DNA of 64,000 nucleotides from Ascoidea asiatica (lineage: Eukaryota > Ascomycota > Saccharomycetes > Ascoideales > Ascoideaceae), in NCBI GenBank assembly GCA_001600695.1, contig BCKQ01000005.1:322593-386592 (forward strand). Reading direction: 5' to 3'. A program made the position numbers and the translations under genes. The notes under the pieces were generated by a model. The model did no database searches. It saw only the letters and a list, made by a program, of their open reading frames with translations, and had not been told where the DNA came from. Each line of letters starts with the position of its first letter. Positions within the stretch are counted from its first letter, which is position 1. This document shows, in pieces, positions 19,169 through 28,449 of this stretch.

Positions 19169-19528
19169 TTATTAAAAATTGATAAGAAACAAAAAAAACA
19201 TCGTCAAAAAAGAATTATTTTTGTGCTTATTGTTTGGCAGTCAGCCGAGATAAGCATATGTAAAGGTGCGAGTAAATGCTTTTTCAGTAACGCTCCTTCG
19301 CCAGTAGTAAAACATCAAAACAGACGGGTAATTCGCAACCTTTAAGCTCTTGAAATAAAGGTAACGATAAGTAATTTATTTGAGTGTATCTGACAAAGCC
19401 CAAAAACAATAATTTAAATTTTTATTTCTTGATTTCTATTTTATTGTTTCCTTTTTTTGTATTTTTCACTCGTACAACAAGCAAAAGAAAATATCGCTAA
19501 GTTTTAGAATGCTAGAAACATAAATAAT
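19169..19528. promoter_or_regulatory. Divergent GLE2/GEF1 promoter with a Reb1-type site
   Basis: This 360-bp spacer is less AT-rich than its flanks. A CGGGTAA motif (Reb1 consensus TTACCCG on the other strand) is at 19325-19331, roughly midway, where such factors commonly keep divergent promoters nucleosome-free. The binding is inferred from the motif. Confidence 0.5.
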
Positions 19529-22348
19529 ATGTCTAATATAAGTTTTCAAGTACCTGTTGTAACGTTCAAAAAATATTCCAAAGATGAAAGCTCCATACCA
19601 TTAAAGAGATTCACTAGAATAAAGAATTATGAAAATTATTCTCAAATTGATTGGTCTTATGAAAATCAATCCGAAAGAATAATCGCTCAGAATAATCCTA
19701 CTGCAAAATCGTTATTCAATAGGGTAGAAAAATGGCTTATACTAATATCTGCTGGTTTAATAATTGGAACTATAACATCTTGGATTGATTTATCTTCTAA
19801 ATGGCTATATGATATAAGGACTGGTTATTGCAAAGATGGTTTTTATCTAACTAAATCGAATTGCTGTTTGGGATTCTCATTAGATCAATGTTCCTCTTGG
19901 AATAATTGGAATGAATATGCAAATTTATCTAATTCTTCTTTTGCTTCATATCTTATAAATTTTTTCATTTATATTGTAACTTCCATATTTTTATGTCTAA
20001 TAGCTGTCAAATTAGTATTTAAGGCACCTTTTAGTATTAAATCAGGGCTAGTTGAAATCAGATTAATATTATCTGGTTTAATATTGAATCATTTTTTTGA
20101 TATCAAGGTTTTATTAGTGAAATCTGTTGGCTTAATATTAGTTGTTGGATCAGGATTATGGGTTGGGAAGGAAGGACCTTTAGTTCATATTTCATGTTGC
20201 GTAGTTCATGCTTTGATAAGTCTTTTCCTTTATTTGAAAAATAATAATTATACTAAGAATGAAGCTTTAAAACGAAGTTTATTACCTGCCTCAATCGCAG
20301 CTGGAATTGCTGTTGCATTCAATGCACCTATTGGAGGAGTATTATTTACTTTGGAACAATTCAACTCATCATTCCTTAATATTGATAAATTAATGTGGAA
20401 TTGCTTTGTTTGTGCAACAATTGCCACTGTCGTCCTTCAAATTCTATATCCATTCAAAGAGGGTAATAATGTTTTGTTTGCTGTTACAATGCAACAAAAT
20501 TGGTTTAGTTTTGAAATCGTACCCTTCGTCTTTCTTGGTATTTTAGGGGGGATATATGGTTTTCTTTTCTCAAAATTGAATTTATTCTTCTCAAAGTTAA
20601 GAAGCCGATTTATAGGTAATGATTCTACAAAAAGAGTTTTAGAAATTATTTTACTTTCTATTGTCACTTCAATAACTACTTATCCTTTGATATTCGCTAA
20701 ACTTCCTTTATCAACTTTAATAAAGAGATTATATGCAGAATGTGATAGTAAAATGCTTAATTCTACATCTTCTGTAATACTAGAAGATTTATGTTCGATC
20801 AAGGATGACGATATCAAGAATTTTCAAACCAAGGCATTTATTCTATTGATTTTGACTGCAATTCAAGGTTTAATTTTAAATTCTTATTCATTTGGAGCTT
20901 ATATTCCTGGAGGGATTTTGATGCCTTCATTGGCAGTTGGTGCATGTATTGGAAGATCTTTAGGAATTTTGATGAGTTATATTCAGATAAATCATTCCGA
21001 TTGGGCTGTTTTTGGAGAATGTGCTTCTTTACTAGATTCAAGTTCTTCTGACTCATCTTTCAGAACAACTTTAAGCTCAATTTCAGCTTTTTTTGGCTCG
21101 ATAACTGGAGATCAAAATAATAATAGCTCCAAGGTTATATTAACTTCACAATGTATTTCAGCAGGCGCTTATGCTGTGATTGGATCAGCTGCATTTCTAA
21201 CTGGAGTTACGAAACTTACCGTTTCTATTGTAGTTATTGTTTTTGAACTTACCGGTGCTTTGACATATGTTTTGCCTATAATGATTTCTGTTTTAGTTTC
21301 CAAACATACAAATGATTTTTTAACTTCTAAAAGTTGTTATGACATTTGGATAGGGCTAAATAAGTTCGAAACTAACTATCTAGATGAAAATTTAAGTAAT
21401 AATACAAAGCCTGTTCCTCTTCTTAGAGCGGAAGATATAATGATTGGGTTGAAAGAAATTTGTTGTATATATGCGGAAGATTATTTAGTTTATTATTGTC
21501 CAGAAGTTTTACGACTTATCAATAAAAATAACCGATTTAACCAAAACAACCTTGAAACTAGTGGAATTAATGTCGAGGGAAAATCTCAAAGGTTAAATAT
21601 AAAGTCATTGATGAATTTAATTGAACTCAGTGATCCATTCCCTAAACATTTGACAACTGCTCAAAAGGATTTTATATCTTATTCATATCATTATGATAAT
21701 AATTATTTGAATTCAACTCAAAACGCTTATTACAGTTTTCATCTAAAGGATATTGAAGGGTTTCCTGTCCTTAAATCTCAAGCAGAACCTATTTTAATTG
21801 GATGGATTTCTAAATCTGAACTTAAAATAGAACTAGAAAGAATAGGGACAATATCAAATATAGACACTGAGTTAACTGTTGAGTTTCTTTCTGATCGTCA
21901 AAATGATCCAAGTCATTGGGATAACTGGCAAATAAGTGTTGAAAATTTAGATGATGGAAAAAAAATTCAGTCATCCTTAGTTGAAAATAATAATATAGAA
22001 GAAGATTTAAACAACAAAATTTCTAGTACTGATGAAATATCAAATATCAGTCCAGAAAAATTTCCAATGGATCAATTAATTGAGCCTTTGAATTCTCAAG
22101 TAATTGTCTCGAAGCAGCTAGATTTAATAACTGTGATTGAGTTTTTCAATAAAATGAATTTAAATATTGTTTTTGTAAACAATGAAGAAGGAAATTTGAA
22201 TGGTGTGATTAAGAAGAGTACTATAACAAAGTGTGTTGAAAGTAATTATGAGTCTAATAGCTTATTAGCTAAAAGCATGTACAATAATAGTAATAATAGT
22301 AATAATAGTAATAATGCTAATAATCAAAATGGAAGAAGTAGTGAGTGA
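19529..22348 (+). CDS. GEF1: CLC-type voltage-gated chloride channel/exchanger
   Basis: The frame encodes 939 aa, longer than S. cerevisiae Gef1 (about 779), with about a dozen hydrophobic segments. CLC signatures are present: GSGLWVGKEGPLVHI at about 207-221, including the gating glutamate (E215), SIAAGIAVAFNAPIGGVLF shortly after, and SFGAYIPGGILMP near 455-467. Two CBS-type regions follow (about 630-790, and about 850-915 with VIEFFNKMNLNIVFVNNEEG). Gef1 acts in Golgi and endosomal membranes, supplying chloride for compartment acidification and copper loading of the iron oxidase. Extra length lies in an Asn/Asp-rich segment between the CBS halves and in the NNS-repeat tail. Confidence 0.93.
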   Translation: MSNISFQVPVVTFKKYSKDESSIPLKRFTRIKNYENYSQIDWSYENQSERIIAQNNPTAKSLFNRVEKWLILISAGLIIGTITSWIDLSSKWLYDIRTGYCKDGFYLTKSNCCLGFSLDQCSSWNNWNEYANLSNSSFASYLINFFIYIVTSIFLCLIAVKLVFKAPFSIKSGLVEIRLILSGLILNHFFDIKVLLVKSVGLILVVGSGLWVGKEGPLVHISCCVVHALISLFLYLKNNNYTKNEALKRSLLPASIAAGIAVAFNAPIGGVLFTLEQFNSSFLNIDKLMWNCFVCATIATVVLQILYPFKEGNNVLFAVTMQQNWFSFEIVPFVFLGILGGIYGFLFSKLNLFFSKLRSRFIGNDSTKRVLEIILLSIVTSITTYPLIFAKLPLSTLIKRLYAECDSKMLNSTSSVILEDLCSIKDDDIKNFQTKAFILLILTAIQGLILNSYSFGAYIPGGILMPSLAVGACIGRSLGILMSYIQINHSDWAVFGECASLLDSSSSDSSFRTTLSSISAFFGSITGDQNNNSSKVILTSQCISAGAYAVIGSAAFLTGVTKLTVSIVVIVFELTGALTYVLPIMISVLVSKHTNDFLTSKSCYDIWIGLNKFETNYLDENLSNNTKPVPLLRAEDIMIGLKEICCIYAEDYLVYYCPEVLRLINKNNRFNQNNLETSGINVEGKSQRLNIKSLMNLIELSDPFPKHLTTAQKDFISYSYHYDNNYLNSTQNAYYSFHLKDIEGFPVLKSQAEPILIGWISKSELKIELERIGTISNIDTELTVEFLSDRQNDPSHWDNWQISVENLDDGKKIQSSLVENNNIEEDLNNKISSTDEISNISPEKFPMDQLIEPLNSQVIVSKQLDLITVIEFFNKMNLNIVFVNNEEGNLNGVIKKSTITKCVESNYESNSLLAKSMYNNSNNSNNSNNANNQNGRSSE

Positions 22349-22797
22349 TACCTTTTTGGAATCTATTAGGAAATCTTAAATAAAATACAATAGACAATTC
22401 AATATAGAAAAATTTGATAATCAAACTTAAAAATGTTATAATTAATTTAAACAACCTAGCAAATAATTAATCTCAATAAAACTATAAAATTCTTTTTTAC
22501 TATTGTAAATACAGTATATTCACCATTTATTTTTATAGAAAAAATACAAACAAGAGGAATTTTGAGGAAAGCTTCGATGATATATTTAAAAGTAGATTTT
22601 GAAAAGAAGAATATTTTAGTTATTACAGTGCTTCACTGAATTTATAGATATGATAGATAGATATTAAGATGATAAAAAAATAGATAAGTAAAAAAGAATA
22701 AAAACCTAAAGATTGAAACATAATATAATAAAAGTGATTTATTTTTTCAAAAAATAGTAAATCGAAATTTGAAGTGAAAAAAACTAATTTTATTATA
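22349..22797. other. Convergent 3' intergenic region
   Basis: This AT-rich spacer lies between the stops of GEF1 and MOB1. It holds only A/T-rich 3'-end sequence. A 62-codon hydrophobic frame at 22623-22811 overlaps the MOB1 end and is not credible. Nothing else was recognised. Confidence 0.6.
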
Positions 22798-23672
22798 TTA
22801 TATAAAGGCATTCTGCTGTTTTTCTTCTTGTAGCATTACATTTACTAATTCTTGTAGAGGACCAAAATCTTTTTCATTAATTAAATCAAAATTTTTAGAA
22901 AATAAAACAAAATGCTTTAAACTTGTATTTAAATGAGTTTGTAAACCTAATTCAGTAATTTCATCAAAATGATGACAATAAATATGAGCATAAACTCTAA
23001 ATAATCTTTTCATAATTGTTTTACTTAAAGCTAAAAATTGAGTTGGAAATGGTTGACCATTTTTAGTTGGAAAAATTTCATCATCATCAAAAAATTGTTG
23101 AATCCAAGTCATTAAATTTTCAATATAATTTGGAGCAGGTAAAGAAATTGGTTTTTTTGAATTTACATCTTGCCAAAGATATTCATATTCATTAGTTGCA
23201 ATCATTCTTGGACAAGTTTTTGGAGAACAAAATTCAGTTATTGTTCCATATAACATATTAATTTGATTATAAAAATCAACAAGGTGAAGAGCTAACCATT
23301 CATTTAAATCTTCATCTTTTGGTAATTTAACTGCTTGAGCTAAAGCAGAACCAGAACCTAAAGTTGCTTCTGCAAAATTTCTAATATCTCTATGAGATGT
23401 TATTGAAGAACCTTGAGTTGGGGAAGTAGACTTTATGGCCTTTGTTGTTGAATAAGGATTTATATTATTTCCAGTTTGTGTTTGAGTTGGACTTGAACTT
23501 TGATTGATTCTTTTGAATCCTCTGACTGTCCTCAAAGCATGATTAGAATTTGTATTTAAGTGTCTAATTGAGTTAGTATAAATGAGAAAATAGAAAATAA
23601 TAACCCTTAATATTTTTTGAGAAAGATAAAAGAAAAAAAGCAAACATACAGGCTTTGAAAGAAAGAAGACAT
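22798..23672 (-). CDS. MOB1: Mob1, NDR-kinase coactivator of mitotic exit (two exons)
   Basis: The gene has exon 1 at 23650-23672 and exon 2 at 22798-23563, joined across an 86-bp intron. The spliced product is 262 aa beginning [19 protein letters not shown]. Without splicing the frame would start with an unrelated hydrophobic leader, so the spliced model is preferred; S. cerevisiae MOB1 also has an intron near its start. The Mob domain is complete: [38 protein letters not shown] and the zinc ligands in [10 protein letters not shown] and HIYCHHFDE. Mob1 binds Dbf2/Dbf20-type kinases in the mitotic exit network. It is divergent from the WHI5/NRM1-like gene across a 1.5-kb promoter. Confidence 0.93.
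23564..23649 (-). other. MOB1: MOB1 intron
   Basis: Read on the minus strand, the 5' splice site is GTATGT (23649-23644), the branch site is a perfect TACTAAC (23578-23572) and the acceptor is TAG, ending at 23564. The branch A to acceptor distance is short, as in many yeasts. Joining leaves 7 codons plus 2 bases in exon 1 and keeps the Mob1 frame. Confidence 0.9.
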
Positions 23673-25184
23673 TTTTATGAAATCTTAGATAATAATTATA
23701 ATATAATAGATAAAAATAAATTCAAATATCTTATTTGAAAAAAAAAAACAGTATAATTTTTAATTTTTTATATAATTCACTTAATCAAAAGTATTTATTA
23801 GCTATTTCACTTTTCAGTTCCCATTCCAGCAGAATCTAAACCGCTTTTTTCAATAAACTTTCTTGATTTTAAAAAAAAGAATATTACTTCGATTTCAATA
23901 AATTAATTTTATAACTGATAGATAATTAAGACTTCATGAATTATTTCACGAATGATTTCATTATCAATTTCAATATTATTTCAAAATCATTTCACAATCA
24001 TTTTTGTTGTTTACACTTTTCCGTTTTGATCAGCATCACGTAAACACAAAAAGTGCAAGCTTACTAAAGCCGTGATAATGGTCTCGTCCATGTCATGTGA
24101 AATAATCAATCACATGATAAAAACTTTTCTGCTGCTTTTGCAGTTTTTGCTGCTTTTGCAGTTAGGGAAGAAAAGAGAAGTGCTGAAAAAACAATGAAGA
24201 GATAATTCAGAAGCATTCCTCAACTTCCCAAGCATATGTTTGAAATAGAGGAAACAAATTAAAACTAAAAAAACAATGCTAATTAAATATACGTAAATTC
24301 TTGATCAAGAAACAGTTGGATGATTACTTGAGAGATGTTGTTCTCCTTTGAAAATGCAATGTAAATGTGATAGATTGATTAGCTTGATAGTTCGTACGAA
24401 ATTTTTAGAATCCTCTTTTATCTTTAACTGATTCTAGGCAATTCTAGCTTTACGCGATAAAAACATGAAAACACAAAAATAAAAGAATAAAAAAATATGT
24501 CAGTATGAAAACATCAATATCAGTTATTTTCTTCGTGATGTTTCTCAGATTTCGAGTTTGTGCAAAACGCTAAAAACATAAAAAAAAACATAAAAAAAAA
24601 CAATCGCGTGCTGGAAAACAGTAAACAAAAGCGAATCTGAGTAAACAGAAGCAAAAAAGAGTGTTCGCTAATTTATCAGTGTTCGCTAACGGGTTTTGAG
24701 AATCCGGTGCCTGGATTTCATACCAAAACACGGTAAAATCCACGTAATTTTTGGTTTTGAAATGGCGTTTGCAAAATTTGTTCGCTATTTCTGAATAAAC
24801 GTTCTTTTAAGACGTTGGTGTTTGTTTGTTTGTTATCTTTTGCCTGTTTATTTGTTTGTTTGTATGTTTGCATGTTTATGTTTACGAGTCTTGCACAGAA
24901 CAACAATAAATTATTTTATGAAGATACGTGAAATGAATTGAATAAGTTGAATAAAGTGAATTGATTGAATCAACATCAATGCTATTGCAATATTTCATAA
25001 TAGACTTCGAGATCAAAAGAGAATAACATTCGTCATATATAAACTCTGGTAATTCGTATTATAAGTTTCATTCATCAACTCTTTTTTTTTTTTTTTATCT
25101 TGAAGCTTTATTCATTTATTTGAAGCTCATAAATTTCATTTATAATTCAAATTGATACTTTTTTTTTTTATTCGATAAGTAATC
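23673..25184. promoter_or_regulatory. Divergent MOB1/WHI5-NRM1 promoter with forkhead- and MCB-like motifs
   Basis: The forkhead core GTAAACA occurs four times: 24008-24014 (minus orientation), 24040-24046, 24621-24627 and 24641-24647. ACGCGA, a partial MCB (MBF site), lies at 24452-24457. A repeated GTGTTCGCTAA element is at about 24661-24690. The flanking genes are cell-cycle regulators, which makes these motifs sensible, but binding is inferred. T-runs at about 25083-25097 and 25160-25169 precede the plus-strand start. No gene was found. Confidence 0.45.
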
Positions 25185-26264
25185 ATGTCTCTGTTCAGTT
25201 CAAATAATTCAATAACTCGTTTACCTTTAGCTCCAATAGATTCAAATGTTCATTTGAATAATAAATCATCTCCTTCCAAAAAGAAGTTTTATAAAAATAA
25301 AGATGATAATGATAAAAATTTAGATTTTTTTGATTATTCTAAATTTCTAAAAAAAGAAGAATCAAGTCTGATTTCAAAAAATATTTATACCGATTTTAAG
25401 ATATCCAAATCTTATAAACAAAATGGTTCAAGTAATAAAAAACATATGAAAAATGATGATATATATATTGGTTCTGATATTCATATACTACATGCAACGA
25501 AACTAAAATCAAGATTACAATTAGCTTATTTCAAATTATGTTCAAAAAAACAAATAAATTCTCTGGAAACTCCAATTAATAATAAAAATGAATTTATTTC
25601 AAAAAATAGTTCAACAAAAATTACTTTACCTTCATTAACTGATTTAATTTCACAACAAAATATAACTTCTCTAACTCCTCCTGCTTCTACTTTTAATTTA
25701 AAATGTAAAGATATTATCAATTCAAAAAAAAATTCTGAATTTAAATTACCTTTACCAAAATTAGATACATTCTCAAATAATATAAAAAATGATTCTATTA
25801 AAACTTTTATACCACAATCCCACAATTTATTTACTCCTCCAACAACTTCTACCCCTTTCAATATAAAAATTAATGCAAATTCTATGATAAAAAAAAATCT
25901 TAGTAATTTGAACATGAATACTAATATTAATAAATGTAATAGTAATAATAACAATAATCTCAATAATTTTATAATTCCAAATACCTCTGTAACTTTTACT
26001 AATCAAGCTTTATCTGAATCTACCCCTTTTAAAAATATCAATGTATCTAATGAAAAAAATGTTAAAAGCTTTTCTCAACAAAGAAATATTCAATCTGATA
26101 CTAACAAAGAGCGAATGTTATCATCTAGTCCTATAAAACATAGTAATTTAGATGTCAAAAAATCTAATGATTCAAATTATAATAATCAAGTTGACGAGAA
26201 TTCAACTCCTTCATCTGTTGGTGCGGCTGCTAAATCATTATTACAGTTGGCTTTCAATAGTTGA
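25185..26264 (+). CDS. G1/S transcriptional co-repressor of the Whi5/Nrm1 family
   Basis: The frame encodes 359 aa, mostly disordered and Asn/Ser-rich with many SP/TP dipeptides (SSPSKK, LTPPAS, STPFN, SSSPIKHS), as expected of a CDK target. The only conserved block is at about 105-124: ATKLKSRLQLAYFKLCSKK, the GTB motif of Whi5/Nrm1 proteins that binds SBF or MBF. Whether it acts before Start (Whi5) or in late G1 feedback (Nrm1) cannot be told from sequence; many yeasts outside Saccharomycetaceae have a single gene. The same window holds an MBP1-type APSES factor, its likely partner complex. The C-terminus VGAAAKSLLQLAFNS is also compact and may be conserved. Confidence 0.75.
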   Translation: MSLFSSNNSITRLPLAPIDSNVHLNNKSSPSKKKFYKNKDDNDKNLDFFDYSKFLKKEESSLISKNIYTDFKISKSYKQNGSSNKKHMKNDDIYIGSDIHILHATKLKSRLQLAYFKLCSKKQINSLETPINNKNEFISKNSSTKITLPSLTDLISQQNITSLTPPASTFNLKCKDIINSKKNSEFKLPLPKLDTFSNNIKNDSIKTFIPQSHNLFTPPTTSTPFNIKINANSMIKKNLSNLNMNTNINKCNSNNNNNLNNFIIPNTSVTFTNQALSESTPFKNINVSNEKNVKSFSQQRNIQSDTNKERMLSSSPIKHSNLDVKKSNDSNYNNQVDENSTPSSVGAAAKSLLQLAFNS

Positions 26265-26463
26265 TATAAAAAAACATGCTTTTCTTAAATCATTACCTTT
26301 TATTTTTTTTTTCCTTTTTATTTATCTTTTTGTTTCAATTCTCTTTTACAGCATTTAAAATTCTTTTTAGCTTTTTTTCCTATTTTTTAAAACTTTCTTC
26401 ATTTATTGTATATTATATACTTTATAGTGTTATTTTTATACTAGTAATAATATATTACTAGTT

Positions 26464-28239
26464 TTATGTACGACTAGAACGAGTTGCTTCTTCATATGTT
26501 GGTAATTCGTTATTACTAGATATATTTTCATTTATTGTGGAATTTCTAATTTCTCCATTATTTATATTTGTATAATTATTACCTGGAACATAATTTCCAT
26601 TTGTATTTTGAAGATTATTTTGATTGAAAATTTCTGATGAGGTACCTGTAGTAGAAGTTGAAGATCCTGAAATATTTGCTTCTTGGCCTCTTAAAAAATT
26701 TCCAACTTCCGAAAATAATCCTGAAAGAACTACATCACTTGGTATACTACCATCAACCATTCTTTGTCTATTCAAATAATCTAATAATTCACGTTGAGAT
26801 AAATTAATATCAGTTATCACTTGAATAGGAGATTCTAATTGTATCATAATTTCTTCGGATCGTTTATTTGAGTTGGCACCCTCAAAATTAAAAAAACTAC
26901 AACAAATTTTAATTGTAAAATTTCTTGAGAAATTACAAATTTGAAAATTTGCAACAATTCCATTAGGTATTTTAATTTGTTTAAAATCATAAGGAATTTT
27001 AATTTCAAACAAATTTGAATCTCTTGAACATACTTGAAGTTTACTTAAGTCAATTTCAATTATTTTATTTAACGATAATAAATTCATAACTCCAAGATAT
27101 GAATGATTTAATTCTTGAGCCCTAGTATCAGATGAAACAATTAAATCAATAGAAATTGATTGAATAAATATTTTTCCCTTTCCATTTGATTTAATAAATG
27201 CTTCCGGGCCAATTTTCGATACTATGTATAAATCACCAGAATAATTTTTTCCTGGAATTAAATAGCCTGGATATGCAAATCTTGCTTCTAATGAAAATAA
27301 TACTTGATCATAGTTAGACAACTTTCTAGTTGTATTTCTTATTAAATTATTAGAATTACCTCTAACTCTAGAGAAAACATTACGGGCTATTATAGAATTT
27401 AAAAAAGAAGAATTCCCAACTGTTTGCTGATCATCTTGAGAATTAAAGGAATCATTAGTGATATTTTTTTCTTTATATAAAATACCATCTTTTCTAAAAA
27501 ATACTTCCTTATTACTTAAATGATTCTCAGAATCTTCTATTAAGAGATCATTTAAAGGTAAAAAAGGGAATGCTCTAATAGTTCTACCGTTTATCTTTAA
27601 AAAGTTTGGTCTTGATACAGTACATTTTATAAAATATTCAACTGATATATGAGACTGTAGATTTATATCTTGTTCACATTTTTCATTAAAAGAAGGAGGT
27701 AAAGGATAATTATGAAGATGTTTTTGAGAATTAACATTATTGAAAAATTCAAATTTATTTCCAATAGAGTTTTTATTTCCACCATCAAGTTGAATTCTAT
27801 TAGTAATTTTACTTAAATTAAAATTTGCTAATGGATCATTCGCAGGTTGATGGTTAAATTTTTCATTATCATTACTTTCACCAGCAACACAGCTAGTAAA
27901 TTTGAAAGGTATTTCAAATTCAAAATTATAAGTATGAGTTCCTGGAATTACTGTCAACTTTCCAGAATCTCCTGCTTTTAGAACAGTTACAGTCTTATAT
28001 AAGAATTTATGAGTTTCTGCTCTATTAAGTACTCTAGGCTTACGTGATTTTGGGTGAATATAATGTTTTTGAATGGAAGTATTAGAGACACCTTCCAACT
28101 TTAAAACTATTGAGCTTATGGTGACTTGAGAATGAGCTTTGAGAGTAACTGTTCCTAGGATTTTATCATAATTTGTATAAATTCCCTCTCTGTTTTTTGG
28201 CTTTTTTAGATCTATTAAAATATCGTATGAAAAACCCAT
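26464..28239 (-). CDS. Alpha-arrestin, probable Rsp5 adaptor (paralogue 1)
   Basis: The frame encodes 591 aa. The N-terminal arrestin fold is clear: YDILIDLKKPKN, GTVTLKAHSQVTISSIVLKL, the long strand with TVIPGTHTYNFEFEIP and VEYFIKCTVSRPNF. A second arrestin-C-like half follows (GDLYIVSKIGPEAFI, IKIPNGIVANFQICNFSRNF). The extreme C-terminus is ELPTYEEATRSSRT; PTYEE is a variant PY motif able to contact Rsp5 WW domains. Alpha-arrestins recruit the ubiquitin ligase to plasma-membrane transporters for endocytosis. Size and layout resemble yeast Art5/Art10 types, but the orthologue is uncertain. A shorter, related gene is at 36596-37984 in the same orientation. Confidence 0.8.
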   Translation of the reverse strand: MGFSYDILIDLKKPKNREGIYTNYDKILGTVTLKAHSQVTISSIVLKLEGVSNTSIQKHYIHPKSRKPRVLNRAETHKFLYKTVTVLKAGDSGKLTVIPGTHTYNFEFEIPFKFTSCVAGESNDNEKFNHQPANDPLANFNLSKITNRIQLDGGNKNSIGNKFEFFNNVNSQKHLHNYPLPPSFNEKCEQDINLQSHISVEYFIKCTVSRPNFLKINGRTIRAFPFLPLNDLLIEDSENHLSNKEVFFRKDGILYKEKNITNDSFNSQDDQQTVGNSSFLNSIIARNVFSRVRGNSNNLIRNTTRKLSNYDQVLFSLEARFAYPGYLIPGKNYSGDLYIVSKIGPEAFIKSNGKGKIFIQSISIDLIVSSDTRAQELNHSYLGVMNLLSLNKIIEIDLSKLQVCSRDSNLFEIKIPYDFKQIKIPNGIVANFQICNFSRNFTIKICCSFFNFEGANSNKRSEEIMIQLESPIQVITDINLSQRELLDYLNRQRMVDGSIPSDVVLSGLFSEVGNFLRGQEANISGSSTSTTGTSSEIFNQNNLQNTNGNYVPGNNYTNINNGEIRNSTINENISSNNELPTYEEATRSSRT

Positions 28240-28449
28240 GATAGTTGAATTTATTCCTTGACTATTAATAATACAAAATGTAACAAATATAATCAGAAAA
28301 ATAAGTAAATGTCTTTATTCAAAGTGAATAATGTCATATGGAGATAATAATTATCATAAATATTTATGATTATTCAAATTACTGAATTTATCTCTACCTG
28401 AATAGTGTTTTTCCTCAAGTAATAAATGATATTGATGATATTGATATTA

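Noticed and set aside
26098-26104. TACTAAC within the WHI5/NRM1-like gene as a possible intron branch site
   Set aside because: The next AG is only a few bases away, no GTATGT is at a suitable distance (only GTATCT), and the sequence reads through as coding.
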